A stretch of DNA of 64,000 bases from Anaerolineales bacterium (GCA_024710905.1 JANJTV010000085.1:62001-126000), one strand, 5' to 3'; numbered from the stretch's first letter, positions 26,950 to 36,186 are shown. Numbers and translations: made by a program. Notes: generated from the sequence alone by a model not told the origin.

Positions 26950-28860
26950 ATGAGTCATCGCATTGAATCCCTGCTTTCGGCGCGTTTGTTCGTTTTTCCG
27001 CAACTGGTGGAAGACCGGGTGTACTTTATTAGCAATCTGTCAGGCCATTTGAGCCTGTATGCCATGAACTATGGCGGCAGCGTCCCTGAACCGTTGTTGC
27101 CGCCCAACATCGCCCTGCAAAACCCGCACCTGATTGGCGGGTATTCCTTTTATGTCTTCCCCAGGCTGGGCAAGATTTTGGTAATGACAGACAAGGACGG
27201 TGATGAAAATTATCAGCCGATGTTCATCCCAATCGAAGGCGGTTTCCCGGAACCTGCGTTTGGCAACCAACTGGATGGCTACCGTGCTTTCCTGACAGAT
27301 GTGGATGCCGAAAAGAACATTGTCTACCTCTCCGCCTCATCCCATTCCGAACCGGTCAATGTAGCTTTCCGCGGCGACCTGGAAAAAGGCAAACTGACCA
27401 AGCTGGATGAGAGCATGTATGGCTCCTTCCCGGCTGGAGTCAATGAAGACCACAGCAAACTGTTGATTGGTGAGGGATATACGGTTGGCGATAATGTCCT
27501 TTTCCTGTTGGAAGGCAAGAAGAAAAAGGTCATTTATGGTACGCCGCTCGAAAAGCGCAAGGAAGGTGAAAAAACATCGCTTAACGGCCTGGGGAGCAGT
27601 GCGTTCACATCCAGCGGCAAGGGCATAGTGGTGACTTCGGCTATATTCGAAGACACCTATTCCGTGGGCTACATTTCTCTGGCTGAGCCGGGCGTCATTC
27701 ACCCTGTTAAGTTGAAAGGTGTGGTGCATACCGGCCTGGGTGAATTGGAAGGTGTTGCCAAGTTGAAGGACGACCGTTACTCCGTCCAGTTCAATATTGA
27801 TGGTTGCACCTGGCTCTACGAAGGCAAATTCGATGAAGATAAGCGGGTGATGAACCTGAAAAATGTTATTGTGGGCCAGGCCCCGTTGGAAAATGGCGTC
27901 CTTGAACATGCCCACTATGACAAAGAGCAGGATGTCTTTACCGTTTCGTTCTCCACCGCTACGTCGCCGACCCAGATTTACTCGATCGAAGGCAAAAAAC
28001 GCGACTTCATCGTACTGCACACCAATGAAAAAGTACTTGGCATCCCGGATGAGTTGCTCTCCGCCGGTGAAGATGCCTCGTTCGTCTCGCACGATGGCAT
28101 GCGGATTTCGGCCCGCCTGTACCTGCCCGCCAAATCACTTGGCTATAAGGGGCCGCGCCCGGTGGCCTACTATATTCATGGCGGGCCGCAGGGGCAGGAG
28201 CGCCCGGACTTTGCCTGGTTCTCCATGCCGATCATCCAGTTCCTGACGTTGCGCGGGTTTGCCGTCTTCGTCCCGAATGTGCGTGGTTCCACTGGCTATG
28301 GCCTTTCGTACACCAAACACGTTGATCGTGATTGGGGTGGCCAGGATCGGCTGGATCACGTCCATGCGATGACCAAAGTGCTGCCCAAAGACAAACGCCT
28401 GGATGTCTCCCGCGCCGGTGTGGTGGGACGCTCGTATGGCGGCTACATGACCCTGATGCTGGCTGGCCGTCATCCGGAATTGTGGAAAGCTGCCGTGGAT
28501 ATGTTCGGCCCCTACGATTTATTGACTTTCAGTGACCGAATCCCCGAGACCTGGAAGCCCTACTTCAAGATTGCGCTGGGCGATCCCGCCATTCCCGCCG
28601 AAAAAGAATTCCTGATCGAGCGTTCGCCCAAGACCTACTTGCCCCAGATGACCTGCCCAATGCTCGTCATCCAGGGTCGCAATGATCCGCGGGTGGTGGC
28701 GGCCGAATCAGAAGACCTGGTGAAGGAATTGAAGGGCAAGGGCAAAGACATCGACATCCTCGTCTTTGAAGATGAGGGCCATGACGTCTTGAAATATGAC
28801 AACCGCGTAACCTGCTACAACGCCATCACCGATTTCTTTGCCAAACACCTGAAGCCGTAG
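26950..28860 (+). CDS. S9 family prolyl oligopeptidase-like serine peptidase
   Basis: A 636-aa protein with an N-terminal beta-propeller-like region (about residues 1-370) and a C-terminal alpha/beta hydrolase peptidase domain. The nucleophile is in VGRSYGGYMTLML, the acid in GRNDPRVV, and the histidine in EDEGHDVLKY. There is no signal peptide, so it is probably a cytoplasmic acylaminoacyl- or oligopeptidase. A TAAAAT box (26930-26935) and an AAAGGAAAA site precede the ATG. It is followed three bases later by trmI. Confidence 0.93.
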   Translation: MSHRIESLLSARLFVFPQLVEDRVYFISNLSGHLSLYAMNYGGSVPEPLLPPNIALQNPHLIGGYSFYVFPRLGKILVMTDKDGDENYQPMFIPIEGGFPEPAFGNQLDGYRAFLTDVDAEKNIVYLSASSHSEPVNVAFRGDLEKGKLTKLDESMYGSFPAGVNEDHSKLLIGEGYTVGDNVLFLLEGKKKKVIYGTPLEKRKEGEKTSLNGLGSSAFTSSGKGIVVTSAIFEDTYSVGYISLAEPGVIHPVKLKGVVHTGLGELEGVAKLKDDRYSVQFNIDGCTWLYEGKFDEDKRVMNLKNVIVGQAPLENGVLEHAHYDKEQDVFTVSFSTATSPTQIYSIEGKKRDFIVLHTNEKVLGIPDELLSAGEDASFVSHDGMRISARLYLPAKSLGYKGPRPVAYYIHGGPQGQERPDFAWFSMPIIQFLTLRGFAVFVPNVRGSTGYGLSYTKHVDRDWGGQDRLDHVHAMTKVLPKDKRLDVSRAGVVGRSYGGYMTLMLAGRHPELWKAAVDMFGPYDLLTFSDRIPETWKPYFKIALGDPAIPAEKEFLIERSPKTYLPQMTCPMLVIQGRNDPRVVAAESEDLVKELKGKGKDIDILVFEDEGHDVLKYDNRVTCYNAITDFFAKHLKP

Positions 28861-28863
28861 TTC

Positions 28864-29751
28864 ATGCCCTGGAATATCACTGCGACGCAAGCCCAGGCTG
28901 GCGACCTTGTCCAGCTGGTGGGCTTGCGTCACAAGCATTTCATCTTCACGCTCTCGCCCGGCGCGGAGTTTGGCACCCATCGCGGTGTAGTCAAGCATGA
29001 CGACCTGATCGGCCTGCCCTGGGGCAGCCAGGTGTTCAGCCACCTTGGTGCGCCGTTTTTCCTGTTGCAGCCCTCGCTGGCCGACATCCTGATCGACCTG
29101 CCGCGCAGCACACAGATTCTTTACCCCAAGGATATTGGTTTTATCCTCGTCACGATGGGCATTGGCCACGGCCAGCGCGTGATGGAAGCTGGCTCCGGCT
29201 CAGGCGCCATGACCACCGCCCTGGCCTTTAATATCGGGCCAACCGGGCGAGTGTATTCTTATGACCAGCGTGAAGACTTCCAGAACCTGGCGCAAAAGAA
29301 CCTGGCCCGTTTTGGCCTGTCAGAACGTGTGGAATTTAAGATCAGGGATATCGCCTCCGGCTTTGATGAAACGGATATGGATGCCTTCTTCCTGGATGTG
29401 CCCAATTCTCATAATTTCATCTCCCAGGTGCGGGCCGCGCTCAAGCCGGGCGGCTTTTTCTGCAGCCTGATTCCCACCTTTAACCAGGTTGAACGGACAA
29501 TCTTTGCCCTGCGGCGCAACCAGTTTGCGTTCATCGAAATGGTTGAGATCATCCAGCGTTATTACAAGCCCGAGCCGCTGCGCATTCGCCCGGTGGACAG
29601 GATGGTGGCGCATACGGGTTTCCTGCTCTTTGCCCGCCGGGTGGAGTTGGGCAGCGATCCGCGTGCGATGGAATTGCTGCGCGAGCAAAAACTGGTTGAT
29701 GCCCCACTTGATGAAAATGCTGATGACGAGCCGGTTTCTCAAGACGAATAA
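28864..29751 (+). CDS. trmI: tRNA (adenine-58-N1)-methyltransferase
   Basis: A 295-aa SAM-dependent methyltransferase of the TrmI/GCD14 family. The SAM motif is MEAGSGSGAMTTALA and the adenine-binding acidic residue follows at VYSYDQRED; the N-terminal part has QILYPKDIGFILVTMGIGHG. In bacteria and archaea the enzyme acts as a homotetramer on the T-loop of tRNA. It is in an operon with the S9 peptidase (three-base gap) and the Nudix gene. Confidence 0.92.
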   Translation: MPWNITATQAQAGDLVQLVGLRHKHFIFTLSPGAEFGTHRGVVKHDDLIGLPWGSQVFSHLGAPFFLLQPSLADILIDLPRSTQILYPKDIGFILVTMGIGHGQRVMEAGSGSGAMTTALAFNIGPTGRVYSYDQREDFQNLAQKNLARFGLSERVEFKIRDIASGFDETDMDAFFLDVPNSHNFISQVRAALKPGGFFCSLIPTFNQVERTIFALRRNQFAFIEMVEIIQRYYKPEPLRIRPVDRMVAHTGFLLFARRVELGSDPRAMELLREQKLVDAPLDENADDEPVSQDE

Positions 29752-29771
29752 GCCAATGGATTTTTGGTGGC

Positions 29772-30362
29772 ATGCAAGCCAGACCATTAACTGAACCTGA
29801 AATTTCAGAACTGCTTCAACTGGTTGAACAGTTGACCTATACTGAAAAAGTGATTGCCGAAGGGCATGCATTACGCCCGGCGGCAGTTTTGATTCCGCTG
29901 CTGTTTCACGATGGCGAGTGGCATATCCTGTTCACCCGCCGCGCGGACAGGGTGGAGCATCACAAGGGCCAGGTCTCCTTCCCGGGCGGGGCTACAGACC
30001 CCGGGGACGACAGCCCTGAAGCTACTGCCCTGCGCGAAGCGGACGAGGAGATTGGCATCCGTCCGCAGGATGTACGCGTTCTTGGGCGGATTGCACCGAT
30101 GATCACCATCTCCGATTTCCTGGTGACGCCTGTCGTCGGGGTTATCCCCTGGCCGTATGCGTTCAACGTCCATACCCTGGAAGTTGGCCGGGTGTTCACC
30201 ATCCCGCTGGCCTGGCTGGCAGACCGCCAGCATTTTATGAAACTGGTTCGCGAGGAAACCGGGCGGCATGTCATCACCTACCTGCCCTATGATGGGGAAT
30301 TGTTGTGGGGCGCAACCGCGCACATGACGGTTGAGTTTTTGAAGGCCATTCGCCTGTTATAA
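29772..30362 (+). CDS. Nudix hydrolase, CoA pyrophosphatase-like
   Basis: A 196-aa Nudix protein. The Nudix box runs GATDPGDDSPEATALREADEEIGI, with glutamates placed to bind the catalytic metals. The preceding HKGQVSFPGG element is the UPF0035 signature of CoA diphosphatases (NudL/PCD1). It probably splits CoA or oxidised CoA into 4'-phosphopantetheine and 3',5'-ADP. Confidence 0.88.
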   Translation: MQARPLTEPEISELLQLVEQLTYTEKVIAEGHALRPAAVLIPLLFHDGEWHILFTRRADRVEHHKGQVSFPGGATDPGDDSPEATALREADEEIGIRPQDVRVLGRIAPMITISDFLVTPVVGVIPWPYAFNVHTLEVGRVFTIPLAWLADRQHFMKLVREETGRHVITYLPYDGELLWGATAHMTVEFLKAIRLL

Positions 30363-30395
30363 AAAAAATCCCCGCCAACTGGCGGGGATTTGCAT
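30361..30395. terminator. Bidirectional terminator
   Basis: A perfect 11-bp stem (30366-30376 with 30381-30391) with a four-base loop and flanking A and T runs lies between the converging Nudix and L25 genes. Confidence 0.9.
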
Positions 30396-30407
30396 TCCAT
30401 CGCAGGA

Positions 30408-31055
30408 TTATTCTTCCTCGACTTCATCCTTCTTTTTGCGCTCAACCAGTTCCGGCTCGGTGGCGCTCACTTCGCCCTCGACGATTTCAACTTCTTCCTT
30501 GGCAGCGCCGGTGGCAACCACAATGGCGTCTTCCACGTCATGCAGCATCTGCACGCCAGCGGGCAGAGAGAGTTCCTTCAGGTAAATGGCATCACCAACT
30601 TCCTTGATGGAAGACAGGTCGATGTCAAAGCGTTCGGGCAGGTCCTTGGGCAGGGCTTCCACTTCCACTTCGTTCAGGTTGGTGACCAGCACGGCATTGT
30701 AATCTTTGACGGCCGGAGCCACACCATGCTGGCTGATTGGCACATAAGCGCGGATGGTTTCGCTGGCGGAAACGGCCAGGAAGTCCACATGCAGCAGCGT
30801 GCCTTTGATGTAGTTGCGCTGTTTTTCGCGCACCAGGGCCTGGATTTCCTTGCCTTCCACATCGATGGTGACAATGCTCGACGCGGTCAGGTGCGGAATG
30901 GTCAGGCTGGCGTTGTGAGCTTCCAGCGAGATATTGATCGGTTCCATATGGCTGCCGTAAATCACGCCGGGCAACTGACCCTGGCGGCGCAGCTGGCTGA
31001 CCTGCTTGCCGGTGATGGTGCGTTTGGTGGCTTTTAGTACGACGTTCTTAGACAT
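30408..31055 (-). CDS. 50S ribosomal protein L25, long CTC form
   Basis: A 215-aa L25/TL5/CTC protein that binds 5S rRNA. The N-terminal L25 domain begins MSKNVVLKATKRTITGK with the RRQGQLPGVIYG motif, and the C-terminal beta domain follows (IRAYVPISQHGVAPAV). The tail is rich in Glu and Lys. The ATG at 31055 was chosen because it has AAGGAG upstream and the standard start; the frame runs 11 codons further upstream. It appears monocistronic. Confidence 0.95.
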   Translation of the reverse strand: MSKNVVLKATKRTITGKQVSQLRRQGQLPGVIYGSHMEPINISLEAHNASLTIPHLTASSIVTIDVEGKEIQALVREKQRNYIKGTLLHVDFLAVSASETIRAYVPISQHGVAPAVKDYNAVLVTNLNEVEVEALPKDLPERFDIDLSSIKEVGDAIYLKELSLPAGVQMLHDVEDAIVVATGAAKEEVEIVEGEVSATEPELVERKKKDEVEEE

Positions 31056-31160
31056 TTTTTCTCCTTGGGCGCCTCTCACCCCGTCCACGCGGGGTTACCT
31101 TCGCCCGTTTTTGGTTTTCAGCATAGCGGGCGAATTCCCGCCATGCGGATGGATAATTTA

Positions 31161-31685
31161 TTACTTGCGGCGGCCAAACACCAGCCGCCCGATTAGCATG
31201 ACCAGCCCGGCCACAAGCCCGCCAACCAACCCGCCCAGCAAGGCCTGCCGGGTGGAAAAGATGGTTTGCACATTCCCGTTCACCTGCCTGCTGAGCAGGA
31301 TGCCGGTCTGGATGGTCGGGGCATTGACCTCCGCAGCCAGGACCACACCGCTGGCCACGTCTTCGGCCTGTACGTTGCGGGACACCACCACGCCGGTATA
31401 ACCGGATAATGTCATTTGGTCGGCGCGTACAGCCCCCACAAGCGATTCTCGAATCTCACTGCTGGCGCTGGTGGCCAAGCCGACTGCCGAACGGCGGGCA
31501 CGGAACTTCTGGCTTTTTACGACCCCGGCAGCGGCCAGGTTTAGCTCCACCTCTTCGGCGGTGACCCTGCCAATGGCGCTTTCGCTGGCGCGTACCATGT
31601 CAGCCTGGATCAACTCCGTGCTGGATTGGCCCAGGTTGATGACCTGCGGTACTTCGGGCGTATTTTCGTCTTGTGGGAGGGCCAT
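31161..31685 (-). CDS. Tail-anchored protein with repetitive polar body, unknown function
   Basis: A 174-aa protein. Residues 20-140 are regularly alternating short strands (for example ADQMTLSGYTGVVVSRNVQ then AEDVASGVVLAAEVNAPTI), the look of a parallel beta-helix. A glycine-rich hydrophobic helix (LLGGLVGGLVAGLVMLIG) near the C-terminus ends in an arginine/lysine cap. This suggests a beta-helical domain anchored in the membrane at its C-terminus, loosely reminiscent of polymer-forming proteins. No family was recognised. It has one of the best promoters in the window. Confidence 0.65.
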   Translation of the reverse strand: MALPQDENTPEVPQVINLGQSSTELIQADMVRASESAIGRVTAEEVELNLAAAGVVKSQKFRARRSAVGLATSASSEIRESLVGAVRADQMTLSGYTGVVVSRNVQAEDVASGVVLAAEVNAPTIQTGILLSRQVNGNVQTIFSTRQALLGGLVGGLVAGLVMLIGRLVFGRRK

Positions 31686-31706
31686 GCCTGCCTCCGGGCA
31701 GTAAAC

Positions 31707-31727
31707 GCGCCTCCGATGCGGAGGCGC
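31707..31727 (-). promoter_or_regulatory. Hairpin in the 5' leader of the tail-anchored protein gene
   Basis: A perfect 8-bp GC-rich stem (31707-31714 with 31720-31727) with a 5-base loop lies in the predicted 54-base leader, about 22 bases before the ATG. It could affect mRNA stability or translation. There is no T-run on the minus strand, so it is not a terminator. Confidence 0.4.
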
Positions 31728-31745
31728 AGGTTGGGTCGGAGAGCT

Positions 31746-31774
31746 ATTTTAGCCGGGAGCGGGGGAGGCGTCAA
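31746..31774 (-). promoter_or_regulatory. Strong sigma-70 promoter
   Basis: On the minus strand TTGACG (31769-31774), a 17-base spacer and TAAAAT (31746-31751) lie upstream of the gene at 31685. The rest of the 257-base gap (31686-31942) holds only the leader hairpin. Confidence 0.75.
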
Positions 31775-31942
31775 GGCTGATGGCGGTTTCGAGAATGGGA
31801 TGCGCTCTGGGGGGAGCCAGCCCAAAAGGGTATTTGTACGGGGCATTTGATATTAAGATCAAATGTGGAAATGGCCTGGCAGGCTGTTTTTGGGGCCGCA
31901 TCGGTTAAAATGACGCATCCTACTTTTATCGAAAAGACATCC

Positions 31943-33490
31943 ATGAAAAAATTCCTCTATTTCACTGTTTTCCTGGCAGGCATGGTGGCCCTGGCCGCCG
32001 AATTTGGCGCTTCGCGCCTGCTGCAAATGAAGTTCAGCAGCATCAACCTGGTCTGGGCGGTCATCATTGGCCTGATCCTGGTCTATTTTGCACTCGGCTA
32101 CTGGCTGGGTGGCCGCCTGGCCGATCAGGACCCACGCCCCGAACGCCTTTTTGATATCCTGGCCTGGGGCGGTTTCCTGCTTGGTCTGGTGGCGTTTGTC
32201 TCGCAGCCGGTGCTGCTGGCGGCCGCGCGCGCCTCGGATCAGCTCAATTTTGGCATCATGGCAGGGGCGTTCCTTTCCACCCTGGTATTGTTTTCCGTGC
32301 CAATTACCTTGCTGGCCATGACATCGCCGTTCGTCGTTCGCTTATTGATCGAGGACGCCGCCAAAGCGGGCCACGTGGCCGGGACAGTTTCCGCCATTTC
32401 AACGGTTGGCTCTGTGGTCGGGGCTTTCCTGCCAACCCTGCTGTTGTTTCCCGTCATCGGGGCCAGCCGCACCGTCTTGCTGCTTGGCTACATGCCAATT
32501 GTGCTTTCCATCATCGGGTTTGCCCTGCTCAAACAATGGAAGCGGCTGGCGCTGCCGCTGGCAATGATAGCCCTCCTGAGCCTGCTGGCGGTGTTTGTCG
32601 AGTTCCGTGGGCGAGAAACGCCGGGGCAGGTCTTTGAAACCGAATCGGACTACAACTATATTGAAGTGGTACAGGTTGGCGAAACGCGTTACCTGCGCCT
32701 GAACGATGGCCAGGGTGTGCATTCTGAATATCACCCGACCGAGTTGTTTTACGGCGGCCCGTGGGAGCAGTTCCTGGTTGGGCCTTTCTTTAATAAGGAT
32801 TTCCGCCCGGAGGATGTAAAACGGATCGCCATCATTGGCCTGGCGGCGGGGACGACCGCCCGGCAGGCCACGGCGGTCTTTGGGCCGGTGCCCATTGACG
32901 GCTACGAAATTGACGAGAAGATTGTGCAGGCCGGGCGCGATTATTTTGAAATGACCATGACCAACCTGAATGTTTATGTCACTGACGGCCGCTGGGGGCT
33001 GGAACACTCCGAGCACAAATACACACTCATTTCTGTGGATGCCTACCGCCCGCCTTACATCCCGCCGCAGCTGACCACGCGTGAGTTCTTCCAGATCACG
33101 GCGGATAAGCTGGATGAGAATGGCGTGCTGGCGATTAACATCGGGCGGACTCCCGATGACCGCTCCCTGATCAATGACCTGGCCGCTACGATTGGCACCG
33201 TGCTGCCCTACATCTATGTGATGGATGTGCCCAACACTTTTAATTCGGTGCTGTATGCCAGCCGCAACCAGATCTCGGGCGAGAACCTGGCCGGGAATTT
33301 GATTTCCCTGTCCCGCCATCCTGAAACCCATCCGTTACTGGTACAGGCCATGCAGGTGACCTTCAGCAACCTGCAGCCCGCTCCTTCCGGCGGGCGGGTA
33401 TACACCGACGACCTGGCCCCGATTGAATGGGTGACCAACAATATGATCCTGTCGTTTATCCTCGGCACGGACCTTTCCCCGTTGCAATAA
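31943..33490 (+). CDS. Membrane-fused spermidine synthase-like protein
   Basis: A 515-aa protein with about seven membrane helices in residues 1-225, followed by a soluble Rossmann domain resembling polyamine aminopropyltransferases (RIAIIGLAAGTTARQATAVFG, then IDGYEIDEKIVQAGRDYF). Such fusions are common in Chloroflexota and the true substrate is usually unknown. The ATG at 31943 gives MKKFLYFTVFLAGMVALAAE; another in-frame ATG at 31910 is possible. It is followed 11 bases later by a DUF1461-like gene. Confidence 0.85.
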   Translation: MKKFLYFTVFLAGMVALAAEFGASRLLQMKFSSINLVWAVIIGLILVYFALGYWLGGRLADQDPRPERLFDILAWGGFLLGLVAFVSQPVLLAAARASDQLNFGIMAGAFLSTLVLFSVPITLLAMTSPFVVRLLIEDAAKAGHVAGTVSAISTVGSVVGAFLPTLLLFPVIGASRTVLLLGYMPIVLSIIGFALLKQWKRLALPLAMIALLSLLAVFVEFRGRETPGQVFETESDYNYIEVVQVGETRYLRLNDGQGVHSEYHPTELFYGGPWEQFLVGPFFNKDFRPEDVKRIAIIGLAAGTTARQATAVFGPVPIDGYEIDEKIVQAGRDYFEMTMTNLNVYVTDGRWGLEHSEHKYTLISVDAYRPPYIPPQLTTREFFQITADKLDENGVLAINIGRTPDDRSLINDLAATIGTVLPYIYVMDVPNTFNSVLYASRNQISGENLAGNLISLSRHPETHPLLVQAMQVTFSNLQPAPSGGRVYTDDLAPIEWVTNNMILSFILGTDLSPLQ

Positions 33491-33501
33491 AGGGAGTTTT
33501 T

Positions 33502-34146
33502 ATGAGACTTGTTTTTACCTGGTTCACAGCCCTGCTGACGGTCATTGTGATCCCATTGATGCTAATCCGCCTGCTCTTAACGCCAGTTTTCCCGCAGGTC
33601 GAGTACCGCCTGCCGGGCTTCCCTGAAGACAGTTATGGTTTCACACTCGAAGACCGCCTGTACTGGTCAAGGTTTGCCATCGACTACCTGCTCAACGACG
33701 CCGGTACGGAGTACCTGGCCGACCTGCGTTTTGAAGATGGTTCACCAGTTTTTAATGAACGCGAAGTCAGCCACATGCTGGATGTAAAGATTGTGGTTGG
33801 CGGCGCATTGATGGCCTTGCGGTTGGGTTTGCTGGGCGTTGGTCTTTCGGCGCTTGTCGCCTGGCGGATTGGCTGGCAGGCGGAACTGGCCGCTGGTTTC
33901 CGGCGCGGGGGCTGGCTGTTGTTGGGGTTGATCCTTGGTGTGGGCGGGTTTGCTGCAATTTCATTTATGCAATTCTTTACCGCTTTTCACGCCCTGTTTT
34001 TTGAGGGTGATACCTGGCTTTTTTATTATTCTGATACACTCATCCGGCTGTTCCCGATCCGTTTTTGGGTGGATGCTTCAACTTTTATTTTGGGCGGGTC
34101 TGCCTTGCTGGGTTTCCTGCTGGGTCGTTTCTTGAAACTTAAGTAG
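33502..34146 (+). CDS. DUF1461/TIGR01906-like integral membrane protein
   Basis: A 214-aa membrane protein with an N-terminal helix, a soluble loop carrying RFAIDYLLNDAGTEYLADL and EREVSHMLDVK, and three further helices. This arrangement matches the TIGR01906/DUF1461 family of unknown function. The ATG at 33502 has AGGGAG upstream; the frame is open earlier inside the preceding gene, but that part overlaps it in another frame. Confidence 0.75.
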   Translation: MRLVFTWFTALLTVIVIPLMLIRLLLTPVFPQVEYRLPGFPEDSYGFTLEDRLYWSRFAIDYLLNDAGTEYLADLRFEDGSPVFNEREVSHMLDVKIVVGGALMALRLGLLGVGLSALVAWRIGWQAELAAGFRRGGWLLLGLILGVGGFAAISFMQFFTAFHALFFEGDTWLFYYSDTLIRLFPIRFWVDASTFILGGSALLGFLLGRFLKLK

Positions 34147-34162
34147 GGCGGGAGGGTTATTT

Positions 34163-34191
34163 TTGTGTAACCGAAAATAACTGGGTATAAT
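34163..34191 (+). promoter_or_regulatory. Promoter of the fabG-asp23-nusB-tatBC operon
   Basis: TTGTGT (34163-34168), a 17-base spacer and TATAAT (34186-34191) precede fabG. A short leader carries AAAGGAG before the ATG at 34211. Confidence 0.7.
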
Positions 34192-34210
34192 CACAAAAGG
34201 AGAATTTCCC

Positions 34211-34960
34211 ATGTCCACTTTGGAAAATAAGGTTGCTGTGGTTACTGGCGGTTCGCGCGGCATTGGCCGGGCGATTGCCCTCGAGTTGGCCCGCCAGGGC
34301 GCGGCAGTGGTGGTGAATTACAACAAGTCTCCAGAGCAGGCCGAGGCCGTGGTGAACGAAATCAAGGCGGCGGGTGGGAAAGCCTCTGCCTGCCAGGCCG
34401 ATGTCTCAGATTTTGAGCAGGCCTCCAACCTGATTAAGCACGCCATCGAAACCTTTGGCGATCTCCATATTTTGGTGAACAACGCCGGGATCACCCGCGA
34501 CGGGCTGATTATGATGATGTCTGTGGACGATTGGAACGCGGTGATTGATACCAACCTCCGCAGCACGTTTAACTGTTCCAAAGTGGCTGTGCGGCACATG
34601 ATGAAGAAACGCTGGGGCCGCATTGTCAACATCTCCTCGGTTTCCGGGCAGATGGGCAACCCTGGCCAGACGAATTATTCCGCTTCGAAAGCCGGGCAGA
34701 TCGGTTTCACCAAGGCCTTGGCGCGCGAGGTGGCTTCTCGTAATGTGACCGTCAATGCAATTGCTCCCGGTTTTGTGGATACGGAAATCCTGGATGCCAT
34801 GTCGCCGGAGATCCTTGAAGCCGCGTTGAAGATGGTGCCGATGGGGCGCAAGGCCGAGCCCGAAGAAATTGCCTACGCCGTGGCCTTCCTGGTTGCGGAG
34901 CAGGCCGGCTACATCACCGGCCAGGTGTTGGCTGTGGATGGCGGCATGGCGATGATGTAA
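34211..34960 (+). CDS. fabG: 3-oxoacyl-ACP reductase
   Basis: A 249-aa short-chain dehydrogenase that reduces 3-oxoacyl-ACP with NADPH in fatty acid elongation. The cofactor motif is VTGGSRGIGRAIALELA, the NNAG motif is present, and the catalytic S-Y-K lies in ISSVSGQMGNPGQTNYSASK. The C-terminus TGQVLAVDGGMAMM is typical of FabG. It leads a tight five-gene operon with asp23, nusB, tatB and tatC. No other fab gene is adjacent, so a role on another ketone substrate cannot be excluded. Confidence 0.93.
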   Translation: MSTLENKVAVVTGGSRGIGRAIALELARQGAAVVVNYNKSPEQAEAVVNEIKAAGGKASACQADVSDFEQASNLIKHAIETFGDLHILVNNAGITRDGLIMMMSVDDWNAVIDTNLRSTFNCSKVAVRHMMKKRWGRIVNISSVSGQMGNPGQTNYSASKAGQIGFTKALAREVASRNVTVNAIAPGFVDTEILDAMSPEILEAALKMVPMGRKAEPEEIAYAVAFLVAEQAGYITGQVLAVDGGMAMM

Positions 34961-34969
34961 GGAGTAAAA

Positions 34970-35320
34970 ATGAGCGAAACCTATAATACTGGCAAGACCA
35001 CACTTTCGCCCGACGTCCTGCTGACGATTGCCCGCATGGCAACCCTTGGCGTGGAAGGTGTCAGCCGCATGGCATCCGTGCCCGGTGGTTTCGACCGCCT
35101 GTTCCGGCGCGGCGGCTCTGCCGAAGGGGTGCAGGTGACGGTGGAAGACGGGCTGGTCTATATGGACCTGTTCGTCATCCTCCAGCAGGATGTGAATGTG
35201 CGCGAAGTCAGCCGCAACATCCAGCAGCATGTGGCGCGGGCCATTTCCGAAATGATTGGCATGGACGTTGGGCATGTCAATATTCATATCGAGGACATAG
35301 ACTTCCCAACCCAAGAGTAG
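34970..35320 (+). CDS. Asp23/Gls24 family envelope protein
   Basis: A 116-aa Asp23/DUF322 protein. Family features are the start of the domain at LSPDVLLTIARMATLGVEGV, the middle GVQVTVEDGLVYMDLFVI and the end VNIHIEDIDF. Gram-positive relatives are membrane-associated envelope stress proteins. In Firmicutes an asp23-like gene (yqhY) also lies beside nusB, so the neighbourhood is conserved. The gap to fabG is nine bases and to nusB seven. Confidence 0.9.
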   Translation: MSETYNTGKTTLSPDVLLTIARMATLGVEGVSRMASVPGGFDRLFRRGGSAEGVQVTVEDGLVYMDLFVILQQDVNVREVSRNIQQHVARAISEMIGMDVGHVNIHIEDIDFPTQE

Positions 35321-35327
35321 TGATTCA

Positions 35328-35780
35328 ATGAAACCTCGCACCAGGGCCCGTAGTGTTGCCCTGCAAGTACTTTACGAAGTGGATATTACCGGACACCTGC
35401 CAGGCGAAGTCTTTACCCAGCGCCTGGCGGATGCCCGCGCAGAAGAGCAGGTCATCCTGACCGATGAGCTGTCTGCATTTGCGCACCAGCTTGTGTTTGG
35501 CATTCTCCCCCAGGCCGAAAAACTAGACCGCGCCATTGAGAAGTATGCTCCTGAATGGCCTTTTGATCAGATCGCTGCGATCGATCGCAACATCCTGCGT
35601 ATGGCCTGCTGGGAGTTTGCTGTCTCGCGCATTACCCCGGTCAAGGTGGCGATTAACGAGGCGGTCGAGTTGGCCAAGATGTTTGGCTCGGACAATGCCC
35701 CGCGATTTATCAATGGCGTGCTGGGCAGCCTGGCGGACCACGAGAACGAAATTTACCAGGTATTTCAATCCCGGAATTGA
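35328..35780 (+). CDS. nusB: Transcription antitermination factor NusB
   Basis: A 150-aa all-alpha RNA-binding protein that with NusE/S10 recognises boxA in rRNA leaders. It begins MKPRTRARSVALQVLYEVD and contains the conserved AAIDRNILRMACWEF and PVKVAINEAVELAKMFGS. Length and order are normal. Confidence 0.95.
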   Translation: MKPRTRARSVALQVLYEVDITGHLPGEVFTQRLADARAEEQVILTDELSAFAHQLVFGILPQAEKLDRAIEKYAPEWPFDQIAAIDRNILRMACWEFAVSRITPVKVAINEAVELAKMFGSDNAPRFINGVLGSLADHENEIYQVFQSRN

Positions 35781-35790
35781 TGGGTAGGGT

Positions 35791-36186
35791 ATGGAAATTT
35801 TAGGTATAGGGCTTCCCGAACTGACCTTTATCATCCTGCTGGTGCTGGTGCTGATCGGCCCGAAGGATATGGCCAAGACTGGCCGCACGGTGGGGCGCTG
35901 GCTGCGGGACTTTTTAGAATCCCCGGCCTGGCAGGCCATGCGTACGACAGGCAAGGCCATCAGTGACTTACCGACCCAACTGGTTCGTGAAGCCAACCTG
36001 GAACGTTGGGAAGAAGAAGCGGGCAAAATTGGCGATCCGCAGGGAAAGGCCCGCCCGCCTGTCTCCAAGCCCAATGTTGACGCGCAGGGATATTCCCAAC
36101 CCATGACGGCGTCAAAAACCGCTCCAAAGAAACCAGCAACAAAAGGCAAAGCCCGCGAAACCAGGGCCAAGATCAGGGACGAATGA
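35791..36186 (+). CDS. tatB: Twin-arginine translocase TatA/TatB-type subunit
   Basis: A 131-aa protein with the N-terminal membrane helix and hinge of TatA/B proteins (GLPELTFIILLVLVLIGPKD), an amphipathic helix (MAKTGRTVGRWLRDFLES) and a long Pro/Lys/Ala-rich cytoplasmic tail. The glutamate in the membrane segment and the tail length favour TatB over TatA. It overlaps tatC by four bases. No separate tatA is seen in the window. Confidence 0.85.
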   Translation: MEILGIGLPELTFIILLVLVLIGPKDMAKTGRTVGRWLRDFLESPAWQAMRTTGKAISDLPTQLVREANLERWEEEAGKIGDPQGKARPPVSKPNVDAQGYSQPMTASKTAPKKPATKGKARETRAKIRDE

